A DNA stretch of 64,000 bases from positions 43,775,882 through 43,839,881 of the forward strand of contig OX578280.1 of NCBI GenBank assembly GCA_951217055.1, given 5' to 3'. The stretch comes from Gerris lacustris. Taxonomy: Eukaryota; Arthropoda; Insecta; Hemiptera; Gerridae. The notes under the pieces are model-generated. The model was not told the origin of the DNA. It worked only from the letters and a program-made list of their open reading frames with translations, and made no database searches. Shown in pieces: positions 21,316 through 31,175 of this stretch; position 1 is the stretch's first letter; each line of letters opens with the position of its first letter. The translations under genes and the position numbers were made by a program.

Positions 21316-24094
21316 AATATTATTTCACCTGGAGAGAAAGCGTTTTTTAATTATTTATTACTGAATAGAGTATACTTTTTTGATAAGTGCGTTTTATACG
21401 AGAATATATATATATATATACACATGTGTGTTTATATTGATACATTTATAGAGGGAAATAAATTTTAAAATATAGAATAAAGGCAGAAGATCTCATGATA
21501 AAAAGCCAATTATAGGTAGGGCGGGAAAAGTTAACAAGATTTATAAAAGTCGTTACGGGTCGTTAAAAGTCCTCAAACTGATTGAGGTGATCTCAACAGG
21601 ACAAAAATTTAATTCAGGGGCTCATGGGTAAGGGAGGAGGTAGACTGAATTTTCACCGGTCTAAAGGACCTGAAAAGGCGGTCACGCTGGGTTTTTTTTT
21701 ATTGCTAGAGTTATATATTGGTGATGGTAAGGGGGTGGGGAGGTGAATTGTCAGGGGGCAGGAAAAAAGGCCCTTAAATATACAGCTAGGGGACTTGAAT
21801 TGAGGCTATAAAGAGAGAAAGGGGGGGGGGGGGTAGGAACTCGGTATCGGGGCCTACGGGGCAGTAAATCCAGTAGATAAGCGACGATACCGCTCGAGTC
21901 ATAGGGCCAAGCCATGGATGCCATGGGGCAAACAGTGGTGTGCCTCATACTCTACTCAGATACCAGGCCTAATAGCCATACAACACTTTTCACATCTAAC
22001 ACTAGCAAAAAAAACAACATTATTTATAGCAAATACCAACTTTACAAAATAAAAAATAAAATGGCTTGCATTTTTTTTTATTAAAAACAGGCCATGCTGA
22101 TGACGTAACTCTCAATAATTAAAAAAAGGGGCTAACCCGTAATAAATTGAATTGAAAATGGAAACCCCACGTCAAAATGGGCTTTTTAACTTTTTTTTAT
22201 AAAAGTGATAAATTAATGGAGGGGCAAAATGTAAAAATAAAAAATAAATAAATCTAGACAATTTTGTTGTTGTTTTATAATGTTCTTATAAATTTAAAGC
22301 AGACCATGTTAATGACAAAAATAAATATCAATGGTGCAAAATATAAAAAAATGGGTCCGAGACAACTCAGACTAACTTTCTCTTATAATATCGGTCCTGG
22401 ATGCCAGAAACTCTTCGTTTTCAACAAAATTAGATTTATTTTCGGAAACTTTTTCCTATTTTTCCCGGAGAAACGGCTTATATGGTTAGATTCGTATTTA
22501 AATAGACAACATTTTAGAATTATTTTTATCAAAATCGTTGGAACGTGACGTTCCTACAAGTAAGGTAGTAACATTTATGTAATCTTACAAGTTGAAATCT
22601 ATGGCAAACCATGTCTAGAGCAATAAATTTAAACAAATTTAACTTTAAAATTTGATCACTGGTAATCTATATCTATGTCTCGAACGTTAACACAGGATAA
22701 CAAGTTTAACATTACAAGTTGAAATGAACTTGTGCAATGGCAATCCATGCCTAGAAATTCAAATGATAAATATTTTTTGTTAACACAATGACGTAAGCGT
22801 AGAGATTATTTGATTAATTGTGGCATGTTTTGTTGAATATTTATTTTTCTTTCTTACTTTTTTAAATCTAGTTTAGTTTTACAAGAAAATATTGGTCACA
22901 ATTCTGTCTTTTACATAATAATTGTATATCATTATAATCTAGACAGTTTCCTCTTTTTATAATTTCAATTTCTTTTTAGCTTAAGTTGGTGCTAAGTCTT
23001 AGATTACTGTTCAATTAGTCGCTCATTTTAATTTTCAAAAAAAAAAGGAAAAGAGGAGTTAGAAAAGCAGGGTAGTGGGAAAACTGCGAAAATTGTTATT
23101 TTGGAGCACCAATTAAATTGTAAATTCGTTAACAATGGAATGAGCCCGAGAGAAGGAGAAAGATAGGAATGAAAGCAGACTCGTCTCTCGGGCTCTAAAC
23201 GGCTTAAATTGCCGCCGCTCGGCATTTTCAAGCGGCATCATCTATTATTTCTAATTAAAAACTTGGCCAAATCAAATGAAACTTTATTTGCTTTTTCTTC
23301 TTCTTCTACTTTCTCGGAGATATTAAATTAAAAACACTTAATAAAAGAACTTCTTCTTGTTTTTTTTTTTTAAAACTTGAAACATTTATAAGATATTTAA
23401 TGAATTCATCTTGCTGAAGAATTTATAGTTAAGAGCTTATCCTCCTTCTTTTGTTATTATTTTGGAAAAATAATTGTCCTTTTCTTTTTTTTATTATTTT
23501 ATGGAGATTAAAATTTTGTGCATAACTTTAAAATTAATGGCTTGTTATTTTTCTTCTTAAGACTCCAGCCCTGACTTGTAAGATCGATATGAAGAACTAA
23601 TTGAATTTGTGCAGAGTCCCTTCGTGTTCCGAGTAAAACTCTGTTGTACTTTGGTCCAAAGTTCTAAGCATCCCCTAGTAAAGTCCTTCCTACTCATGAA
23701 AAGCTTAATTAAAATTAGATAGCTATAAATTCCGAGGCCATTTTCATAAAGGTAAGTTTAAGTTTGCCTCTGTGGAATTGATTCTAATTTAAAGTTTAGT
23801 TTGAAAAATGGCTTATTTGTAAGAACAGAGATTTATAGGCAAGGGATGGTTGTGGTCCATCTCTTTTTAAAACACTAACTTATTACTTTTATTAATCAGA
23901 GCAGAAAATAAGATTTAAAATTGATTTTTTTGGATAGTTTTTGCCAACAGGATTTACCTAGCTTTTTAGGGACCAGTGAAAGATATTATTTAAAATAATG
24001 ATAGTTATTCTATACAAGTGAAAAGTTTTGCTGGAGTTAACGAATGAAAAGATTGCTTGAAGTTTACGAATGATTGCTCTGCAGAACAGTTGTT
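21316..24094. other. non-coding; RepC fragment and low-complexity tracts
   Basis: Contains a short TA run near 21403-21420, a G-run at about 21821-21833, and a minus-strand RepC fragment at about 22430-22550 (CCCGGAGAAACGGC, TGGTTAGATTCGTATTTAAA, ATCAAAATCGTTGGAACG). A diverged direct duplication lies at about 22585-22635 and 22715-22755 (TTACAAGTTGAAAT, GGCAA.CCATG.CTAGA). None of the open frames has a domain. Confidence 0.5.
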
Positions 24095-24100
24095 TTTATT
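24095..24100. repeat. 6-bp target-site duplication, left
   Basis: TTTATT immediately outside the left terminus of the Polinton element; the same six bases follow the right terminus at 38833-38838. A 6-bp duplication is the hallmark of Polinton/Maverick integration. Confidence 0.93.
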
Positions 24101-24140
24101 AGTAGCATATATAGGGGACGCTACCTCGCAGGAGGAAGGA

Positions 24141-24330
24141 GGGGGCGTGGCCTGTGTCGACTTTGACGTTGACCACGCCCCCAATGGCGATTTTGGCCCC
24201 GCCCCCGGGGTTGATTTTGTCCAATTGGCGATGTTGGCCCCGCCCCTATGTTGATTTTAGGTCAATTGTGTATTTTGGCCCCGCCCCCAGTTTTGATTTT
24301 AGTTTGATTGGCGATTTTGGCCACGCCCCC
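24141..24330. repeat. subterminal GC-box array, left arm
   Basis: In a strongly AT-rich region, CCACGCCCCC or CCCCGCCCC(C/T) boxes occur with G-G starts near 24195, 24236, 24277 and 24319, a 41-42-bp period. A further box lies at 24171 and an inverted GGGGGCGTGG at about 24141. Between the boxes are ATTGGCGATTTTGG and TTGATTTT.G phrases. Such boxes resemble Sp1/KLF sites; in this position, within 50-230 bp of the terminus, they could be replication-origin or enhancer elements. Open frames crossing the array are by-products of the repeat. Confidence 0.85.
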
Positions 24331-24662
24331 GAGGCACGCTCGTTGATATTAGCCCTGCCTTGGTGTCGATTTCAACCCTTATTTCCATTGATTTTGGAGA
24401 CGGTTTCGATTACGAGCTCAATGGCGAGCTCGGTGGGCGATAACGTTCTCCTGATTGGACTTTGGAAAAATGGAGGGACTGTCTCTAATTGATTCTGATT
24501 GGTCTTGTTATACGTAATGTATCGTTTTTACCTTCTGTTCAGGGCCAAAATTGGACATGCCTCTGTGCTTTTAAACAATCATATGCTATTGCTATAGACT
24601 AGTTATATTTTTAAAAATGATTTCGGAGGTGGATTCTGACTCTAAAAAGTAGTAATACTTAC

Positions 24663-24710
24663 CCCGTTTCCATGTTTGACTGTGTCTTCTTCAGTAGATT
24701 CGCTGTGCAT
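24663..24710 (-). other. possible small first exon, left arm copy
   Basis: On the minus strand an ATG at 24710 opens 16 codons (acidic, starting MHSESTEED) that end exactly at a consensus donor GTAAGT (24662-24657). It reads outward towards the element terminus. There is no TCAGT initiator at the usual distance, and no obvious acceptor before the terminus, so it may be chance. The right-arm copy is at 38223-38270. Confidence 0.25.
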
Positions 24711-25184
24711 CGTTATCCTCTCTTCCTTAATCTTTTTTAAATTAATAGCAAGAGACAAACTGTATATATTTCTTAAAATTAAATTATTCTTAACTATTAT
24801 ATTTTCATCATAAATAATTAAGTATAAAATTAGTTCAAATAAAAATAATTGTAATGTATTTAATGATCCCAGTCAATTGATCAAGAAAAGATTTTGTCAT
24901 CTAATGAATAAACTTTTTGATGACTAAAACTAATTATAATCTTTGATTACTATACATCTAATACACTTAAATCTATTTGTGAAATAATAAGTGATAAAGT
25001 GTCCACCTCTGATTAAATAAAAATTTCTTACTTTATTCAGACCACTGATATGTAATAACAGAGCCTGCGAGCCTTTAACTCACGGCTGCAGCTATGTAAA
25101 ACACTAATACCTAGAGGCTTCAACGCTAAAAGAGATATTAGGTAATACAATAAAATGTTCAACCAGATAATTTCAATTTAAAAA

Positions 25185-25190
25185 TTTATT
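25185..25190 (-). terminator. poly(A) signal AATAAA of the small gene, left copy
   Basis: AATAAA on the minus strand, 19 bases past the stop codon of the small two-exon gene. The mirror copy is at 37743-37748. Confidence 0.75.
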
Positions 25191-25208
25191 AAACATAAAA
25201 TTAAATTA

Positions 25209-25780
25209 TTATACATTAATAAAAGATATTTTGAAAGTTTTCCCATCTTCTTCCAGTCCACTAAAAACCAGATTGAGGTCTGGCTTTTCATTATAGTCCG
25301 CGAGCACCTCTTCTGATATGACTGGCATCACTCTTTGTGGGAGGAAAACATCCTTGCTCCCTTCTTCATCCATTTCCAGAGTGGCGATTAGGCTCTCTCC
25401 AAACTTACTCTTCGCCAAGTACTTAAATTTCTTGACGAAGTAAGGCTTGTCTAAACAAAAAATAATTAACTGATTAGTATATGATAGTGACTCGATCTGC
25501 TTTTAATCTTGTAAGTGTCGGTAAAAAGTTTTGTTCTATTATAAATTTAATATAAAGCATTACATAGCTATATCATATTCTATTTAATTTTTATAAATAA
25601 AAACTATTATTTTCTATTTGATTCTATATATCATACTCTATTTAATTTTTATTAATAAAAAATTTATTTTTGATTCTAATTTTTAACTTAAACTATATTA
25701 CCTTTAATGAGATCTTTGATACTCATCCGCTTGTTGTATACCAACGATTGGTTGAGTGCTTGAGATAAAGAAGAAGACAT
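25209..25780 (-). CDS. small two-exon conserved protein, left copy (possible OB-fold)
   Basis: Exon 1 is 25780-25702 and exon 2 is 25450-25209, with a GT-AG intron between them. The phase matches and the product is 106 residues. A single-exon reading would begin at an internal Met (MAKSKFGESL) and lose about 37 residues. Exon 1 has an ATG, and a TATA box and TCAGT initiator stand upstream of it. The protein is charged, with a pattern KPYFVKKFKYL..SKFGESLIATLEMD....VFLPQRV followed by an alternating C-terminus (LNLVFSGLEEDGKTFKISF). That alternation resembles a small beta-barrel such as an OB fold, and a single-stranded DNA-binding role beside PolB would make sense. This function is inference only. 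It is divergently transcribed from PolB across a shared 300-bp regulatory region, and an identical copy lies at 37153-37724. Confidence 0.8.
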
Positions 25781-25812
25781 GTTGATGTTTTCAAGGTTGC
25801 TGTTAAATTCAG

Positions 25813-25847
25813 ACTGAAGTTTACCCGAAACTTAAGCTGTATTTATA
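25813..25847 (-). promoter_or_regulatory. TATA + TCAGT initiator of the small gene, left copy
   Basis: On the minus strand TATAAATA (25847-25840) is followed 30 bp later by TCAGT (25817-25813), then by the exon-1 ATG at 25780. The TATA-30-TCAGT layout is the arthropod core promoter. Confidence 0.82.
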
Positions 25848-26069
25848 CTGAGTTAGGATCCCTTAACGAAAGCAGCCCACACAATGTATAACACGTGAGC
25901 TCCGATGATCACGAGGTAGATGCATGACTTTAAGGAGTGGCGAGAACTCCTTTGTAGGGGCTAAGGAGGCGCTGGCGACCACGAGGTGGATGCATGATTT
26001 TTAAGGAGTGGTGAGATCTCCTCGGGCAGAACTAAGGCAGCATGCTTTCGTTAAGGGTTCAAAATCGAG
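25848..26069. promoter_or_regulatory. symmetrical bidirectional control region, left copy
   Basis: Between the two divergent TATA boxes lie inverted 15-mers CCCTTAACGAAAGCA (25860-25874) and TGCTTTCGTTAAGGG (26043-26057), each just upstream of one promoter. Between these are two direct repeats of about 40 bp, 25911-25950 and 25981-26021 (ACGAGGT(A/G)GATGCATGA, TTAAGGAGTGG.GAGA.CTCC), 70 bp apart. The arrangement suggests one factor or origin controls both genes. Confidence 0.8.
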
Positions 26070-26103
26070 TATATATACAGCTGATTTCCTCTAGAAAGTC
26101 AGT
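26070..26103 (+). promoter_or_regulatory. TATA + TCAGT initiator of PolB, left copy
   Basis: TATATATA at 26070-26077 and TCAGT at 26099-26103, a spacing of about 30 bp, followed by the exon-1 ATG at 26137. Confidence 0.85.
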
Positions 26104-26136
26104 TCACTCCGAACAACTAGCCTACTCATCATTATC

Positions 26137-29100
26137 ATGGAAACTTCTCGCCCCAGTACCAGCTCCTCTTCTGAACCAAGGTATAAACTAGTAAACTTAG
26201 AGTCAGAGTATATATAATAATATTACTTGTAAAGACATGAAGGAAATTACTATTGATTTTGAAAGTAGTTATACTAATACAATAAATACATTTTTCTAAA
26301 CAAAGTAAATTTGTTTTAAGCCTTCTTATTCTCTGCTTATTAGCGCACAGCTAGTTATATACAAATTACAGGGAAGCTTGACATGACATGTCTCACAAAA
26401 CTACAGCTCGTTTCAAAACTAATTCTATATATGTTCAGTTGCTAACTGCATATTCAATTTAAGAGTGTAACACATATATATTTATTGGATGTATTATTTT
26501 CAAGTCTTATCATTTTTAGATATTAGTTTAAGTAGGAAACTTCTTTTCATTAGTCAAATATGAATTACTGACATGAGATTAATAAGCACGCAGTCAATAT
26601 ATAAAATTACATAGAAGCATGACCTGACATGTCTCCCAAATCTACAGCTCGTATAAACTAATTCTAAATCTAAACTTGTTCTATTAGACTGCACATTGAC
26701 TGCTCTTTTGTATAATTTAATTTAAGAAAGTAACATATAAATGTTTATTGGAAGTATAATTTTTAAGGCTTATCATTTTTTAAATATTAGTTTAATTTTT
26801 AAATATTAATTATTAAAGGATGATTCTTTATTGTTATTAGTCAAAATGAATCACTGACATGAGATTTATTAGGTTTTATAAGTTAAGATTATCATCTGTT
26901 TACTTTGCTTTCTTAAATTTGAGAGAACGTGAGTACAAAGATTTCAAATCTTGACAAATAGAATATATTGACTTCTAAAAAGAACGGCTGATTTATAAAA
27001 GAATAGATGACATGTTATGTCTCAAGTTTTTAGACTAGAACGAGTTTTGGAGTTGGAGTTGCAAAAATGGTTATTAACCTTTCAAGGCCAACCACCTGAG
27101 GTGAGCTCGAGTTCCCAGAGTTATTAAAAACCGGTTTCAAAAGTGGAATCGTACCTTTTTGAACAAATACTTATAAAAAATATTCAATTTTTTCTTTTTC
27201 TTTCTTTTAATTTATTTTATAAATAAATAAAAACAACTTTAAAACTGCAACTGCTTCTTTTTTAGAGAATCACTTATATAAAATAAACATTTTTTTAATA
27301 TATCAATTTGAAGTGGTTAGCTTTCTTAATTTTTTTATATATTTTCAGCTATGTGCAAGCCTTTGCCTGCGGAAAATGCTCCACTGTGTTTTCTCGAAAG
27401 GACAATTTAACTCGTCATTTAAAAACTAAATGCATCAATTTAAAGCTTCATTGCCCGAAATGTAATAGATCAATGACTCGAAAGGACATCCTTAAAAAAC
27501 ATATCTTGATATGTAAAAACATAACGTGCATTAATTGTAAATCCTCATTTCGTAGTAAAAACGCATTAAAACAACATAATAAAGAATGTAGGCCTGACTT
27601 AAGATCTAGACGATCTAAACTAGCTCGAAATGAATTTCCTTGCAACGATGAGGAGGGTATTATCACAATTCAAAGTGCTTTTAATAAAAATTTAATAACA
27701 TATAATATTAAAAACATTTATGGCAGCAATGATTTAGAGTCATTTTTCACTTTAGCTTTTGATGTTATAAAAACAAAAATTGAACAGCAACTTAGTATCT
27801 GGCCTGGTGTTAGTGTAAATTTTTGTCTAGACGTTATTTACATCCATCCTATTACTGAAATAACAGTTGAACGTAATTTTAAAACAAAAAGTGTGGCGCT
27901 TTTTGCCAATGACGATGTATCACAAATTATAAATGACGGAGTAGATAAAATTTCATCCGAGGTAGAGGACTATGAGGGATACGGGTCTGGTTATGTCCTT
28001 AATGTTATTGAGGGAATCGTATTAAATTTGAGTAAGCATAATCCGCTTAGGGTTGCCTGTAACATACCAATTCCGCCTAGGATTTTAAAAACGAAATCTT
28101 GCGATCATACACAATACGCAGACACAGATGACTGTTTTCGTCAATCTATTTTAGCTTTAAATCCTTCAGGAAAAGTTTTTGATTTTTCCTGTATGACTAA
28201 TCCAGCTCTTGTTAAGGACATTAATAAATTTGAAGCTCTGAACAATGTAAGAGTTTATATATTTGCTCTGGACGAAGATGAAAATATTTATCCATTTAGG
28301 GATACAAAATCGGAGGCTGAATTCTGTATAGACCTGTTGCTGCTAGCATCAGATAATCATAATCATTTTGTTAGAATTTTTAAGTTGGAACGACTGATTA
28401 AAAGTCAACTGACCAAACACCATGGTGCCATAGCTCTCTGTAGGCGATGTTTAAGCTTTTTTCAGGATAGGCCGAATTTGACAAAAGAAGAAAAACTTTA
28501 CAGACACAGACTTGACTGCATCGGTCAACCTACAAGAGTTATAATGCCAACTCAAGACAACAACAAACTAAAAATACTACATGGTCGACATCAGGTTCGA
28601 ATTCCTTTTGTAGTGTACTGTGATATTGAGTCATTATTAGTGCCAATAGCTACCTGTGAACCGCCTGTCGCAGACGAGCAAACTGGACAATATAGACCTT
28701 ACACCAATAAGTATCAAGAACATCAAATAATGTCTTATGGTATATATGTTAAGAGTGACGTGCATGAAGTGGGTGAAGACCGTGATTTCAATAGAGCGAT
28801 AATATATACAGGCCCTGATGCAGCATTTAAACTAATAAAAACTTTAACCAGAATCGGTGAGAAGGTAATTTATTATTATTCAATTAATAACCCTGTATGT
28901 ATGACCGATAATGAACGCGAGGCTCACCGATCTGCAACTGTATGTTATTTTTGCAAATTAGAATTTACATTAGAAGACCCCAAAGTAATCGATCATGAAC
29001 ATATAACAAGCAAATATCGAGGGGCCAGTCATCAGTCGTGTAATATAGCAGCGCGTAAACCTGATTTCCTTCCCATTTTCTTTCACAACGGTTCGGGCTA

Positions 29101-31045
29101 TGATTTTAAATTTCTGGTTAGGGAATTGGGCAAAACTCCAGGGGAAATTAGAGTCATACCAAACAATGAAGAAAAATTTATGTCATTTTCAAAGAAAATA
29201 AGGTGCAATGGACGATATTTGTGGCTAAGATTTCTCGATTCTTGTAGGTTTCTTCCATCAAGTCTAGACAAAATTGTCAAAACGTTAGCTCCCGAACAGT
29301 TCTCCATCCTTCCCAAACACTATGAGGGAAAACAATTGGCATTATTACTAAGAAAGGGGCAAATGCCCTATGACTACATGACAGACTGGAACAAGTTGGA
29401 CGAAACAAGTTTACCATCCCGAGAACATTTTTACAGTTTACTAAATGATGCAAGCATTAGTGATGAGGAGTATAAGCATGCTCAGGATGTATGGTCCGAG
29501 TTTAATATTAAAGATTTGAGGACCTATTCTGAATTATATCTTCAAACTGATGTTTACCTCCTAGCTGAAATTTATGAAAATTTCAGGCTAGAGTTTTTCA
29601 ACTCCGATTACAACCTAGAGGTGGTAAACTTTTACAGCCTTCCAGGGCTAGCATTCGAGGGTATGCTAAAAATTACAGGGGAGCAATTGGAATTAATTTG
29701 TGATTATTCAATGATGCTTCTCTTGGAGCGAGGCTTGAGAGGAGGATTTACTCAAGTAAGTCTTAGACATGCAAAATCTGATGAATCAAATGAACTTTGC
29801 TACATAGATGCTAATAATCTTTATGGTTTCGCATCCTGTCAACCTCTACCTTTGTCAAACTTTCACTGGGTGGAACCGCAAACTGTAAACTTATTAACTG
29901 TTTCGGACAACTCTGATATCGGATACATTGCCGAAGTGGATATAGTCATTCCTGAGCACCTCCACGACTATTTCAATGATTTGCCTCCTCTCCCTCAGCA
30001 TTTTAAACCTCCAGGCTCCAATTATATTAAACTAGTAGGGACTCTAGCCCCCAAGGAAAGATATGTTCTGCACTACCGAGTGCTTCAATTTGTAGTGGCC
30101 CATGGATGTCAGTTAAAAAAAGTACATAGGATTATAGGTTTTCAACAAACTGCCTGGCTCGCTCCATTCATTAATGTCAATAATGAGAAGCGGAAAACCG
30201 CTAAAACAGAATTTGAAAAAGACCTTATGAAGCTATTGAATAATGCTACATTTGGCAAGTGCATAGAGCAGGTTAGGAAGCGAATAGATCTAAGAATAGT
30301 AAATAAATGGTCAAGTGCGGAGAAGTTGATTGCTCGTCCAAATTTTCAAAGTCGAACAATTATTGCTGAAAATCTAGTAATAATTCATATGAAAAAAACT
30401 AAAATAACCTTTAACAAACCGATCTATGCAGGGTTCTGCATTCTTGAAATGGCTAAGCTCAAGATGCTATCATTTCACTATGAAACAATGCTTAGACATT
30501 ACGGTCCAGAGAGGCTAAAGTTAGCCTACACTGACACCGACAGCTTTGTATATCTAATTAAATCATTCGGTCAGGATTGGAGATTGGAGGCTATGCAAGC
30601 CCTTGGTCACCATTTTGACTTTAGCAATTTACCCTCAAATCATCCCTGCTACTCAGTTGCAAATCAAAAGGTTTTGGGTAAATTTAAAGATGAGCTGAGC
30701 GGTAGGAAGTTTTTAGAATGGATAGGACTGCGAGCGAAAATGTATGCGATCAGACAGGAGGGTGAGTCATCCATTAAAAAAATCAAAGGCATTAAAAAGT
30801 CTGCTGTCAATAAAAAACTACATTTTAACGATTTTAAGGATGTCCTTTTTGAAAAAGATAATGAAATAGCAACAAAATTCAATCTAATTAGGTCCTTTCG
30901 TCAGAAATTATATACAGTTGCTGTAAACAAACTGGCGCTAACATCTCGAGACGACAAAAGGCATATTCTACCCGACAAGGTGCACACATTGGCTCATGGA
31001 CACTATCGAATACTTGAAGAAGACGAAGAAGAGGCGATGTCATAA
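26137..31045 (+). CDS. polB: protein-primed family B DNA polymerase, complete, spliced
   Basis: Exon 1 is 26137-26180 (14 codons plus two bases) and exon 2 is 27349-31045, joined across a GT-AG intron (26181-27348) in matching phase; the product is 1,246 residues. A continuous open frame begins at TTG 27308, but its hydrophobic start (MKWLAFLIFLYIF) is only the translated pyrimidine tract before the acceptor, not a signal peptide. Numbering from that frame: three C2HC zinc fingers (~20-95), Exo I YCDIES (D439), an endonuclease-VII-like Cys/His insert (CYFC...DHEH...CN, ~550-580), Exo II HNGSGYDF (593), Exo III YLQTD (D748), Pol A DANNLYG (834), Pol B KLLNNATFG (~975), Pol C YTDTDS (1076-1078), KMY (1144). 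All catalytic motifs are intact. It replicates the linear element from a terminal protein. The last 132 codons lie in the unique loop. Confidence 0.94.
26352..26880. repeat. diverged tandem duplication inside the PolB intron
   Basis: Two copies of about 245-280 bp, about 26352-26596 and 26597-26880. Each has in order AAATTACA..GAAGC(T/A)TGAC, GACATGTCTC.CAAA.CTACAGCTCGT, AACTAATTCTA, TTTATTGGA.GTAT, TTATCATTTTT.ATATTAGTTTAA and ACTGACATGAGATT. It accounts for much of the unusually long intron. The right arm has the mirror copy at about 36053-36581. Confidence 0.75.
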
Positions 31046-31175
31046 GGGCGGCTAATAGTGGGCTATCAGAGGCGGCATGTACAAAGGTTGACCGTCATGG
31101 CACAGTGCGAGGTTGGGGCACTGTGCATTCTACAAAAAAGAATATAAATAGCATTGCAATTGATATGAGCTCAGT
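31046..31175 (+). promoter_or_regulatory. promoter of the virion-protein gene, near-leaderless
   Basis: TATAAATA at 31143-31150 and TCAGT at 31171-31175, with the ATG of the next gene at 31176. If transcription starts at the A of TCAGT (31173), the message has only three untranslated bases. A GCACAGTGCGAGGTTGGGGCACTGTGC hairpin sits at about 31101-31127 just upstream. This is the third copy of the TATA-30-TCAGT arrangement in the element. Confidence 0.75.

Larger units (their letters stand above)
24101..30648 (+). repeat. left arm of the giant inverted repeat
   Basis: Pairs with 32285-38832. At least five single-base differences between arms are visible (24229/38704, 24627/38306, 25018/37915, 26370/36563, 27005/35928), and no indels. 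The arm runs from the element terminus into PolB codon ~1114. Past 30648 the two arms diverge abruptly. Confidence 0.97.

Noticed and set aside
24057..24492. Protein-coding frames over the GC-box array
   Set aside because: The frames are forced by the 41-42-bp tandem repeat, overlap one another in two frames, and cross the element boundary.
27308..27348. Signal peptide at the start of PolB
   Set aside because: It starts at TTG and is the translated pyrimidine tract of an intron; an in-phase ATG exon exists upstream.
29098..29316. Short frames antisense to PolB (also 27448-27666, 30664-30882 and their mirror copies)
   Set aside because: Shadows of the PolB frame with no independent support; they appear in both arms only because the arms are identical.
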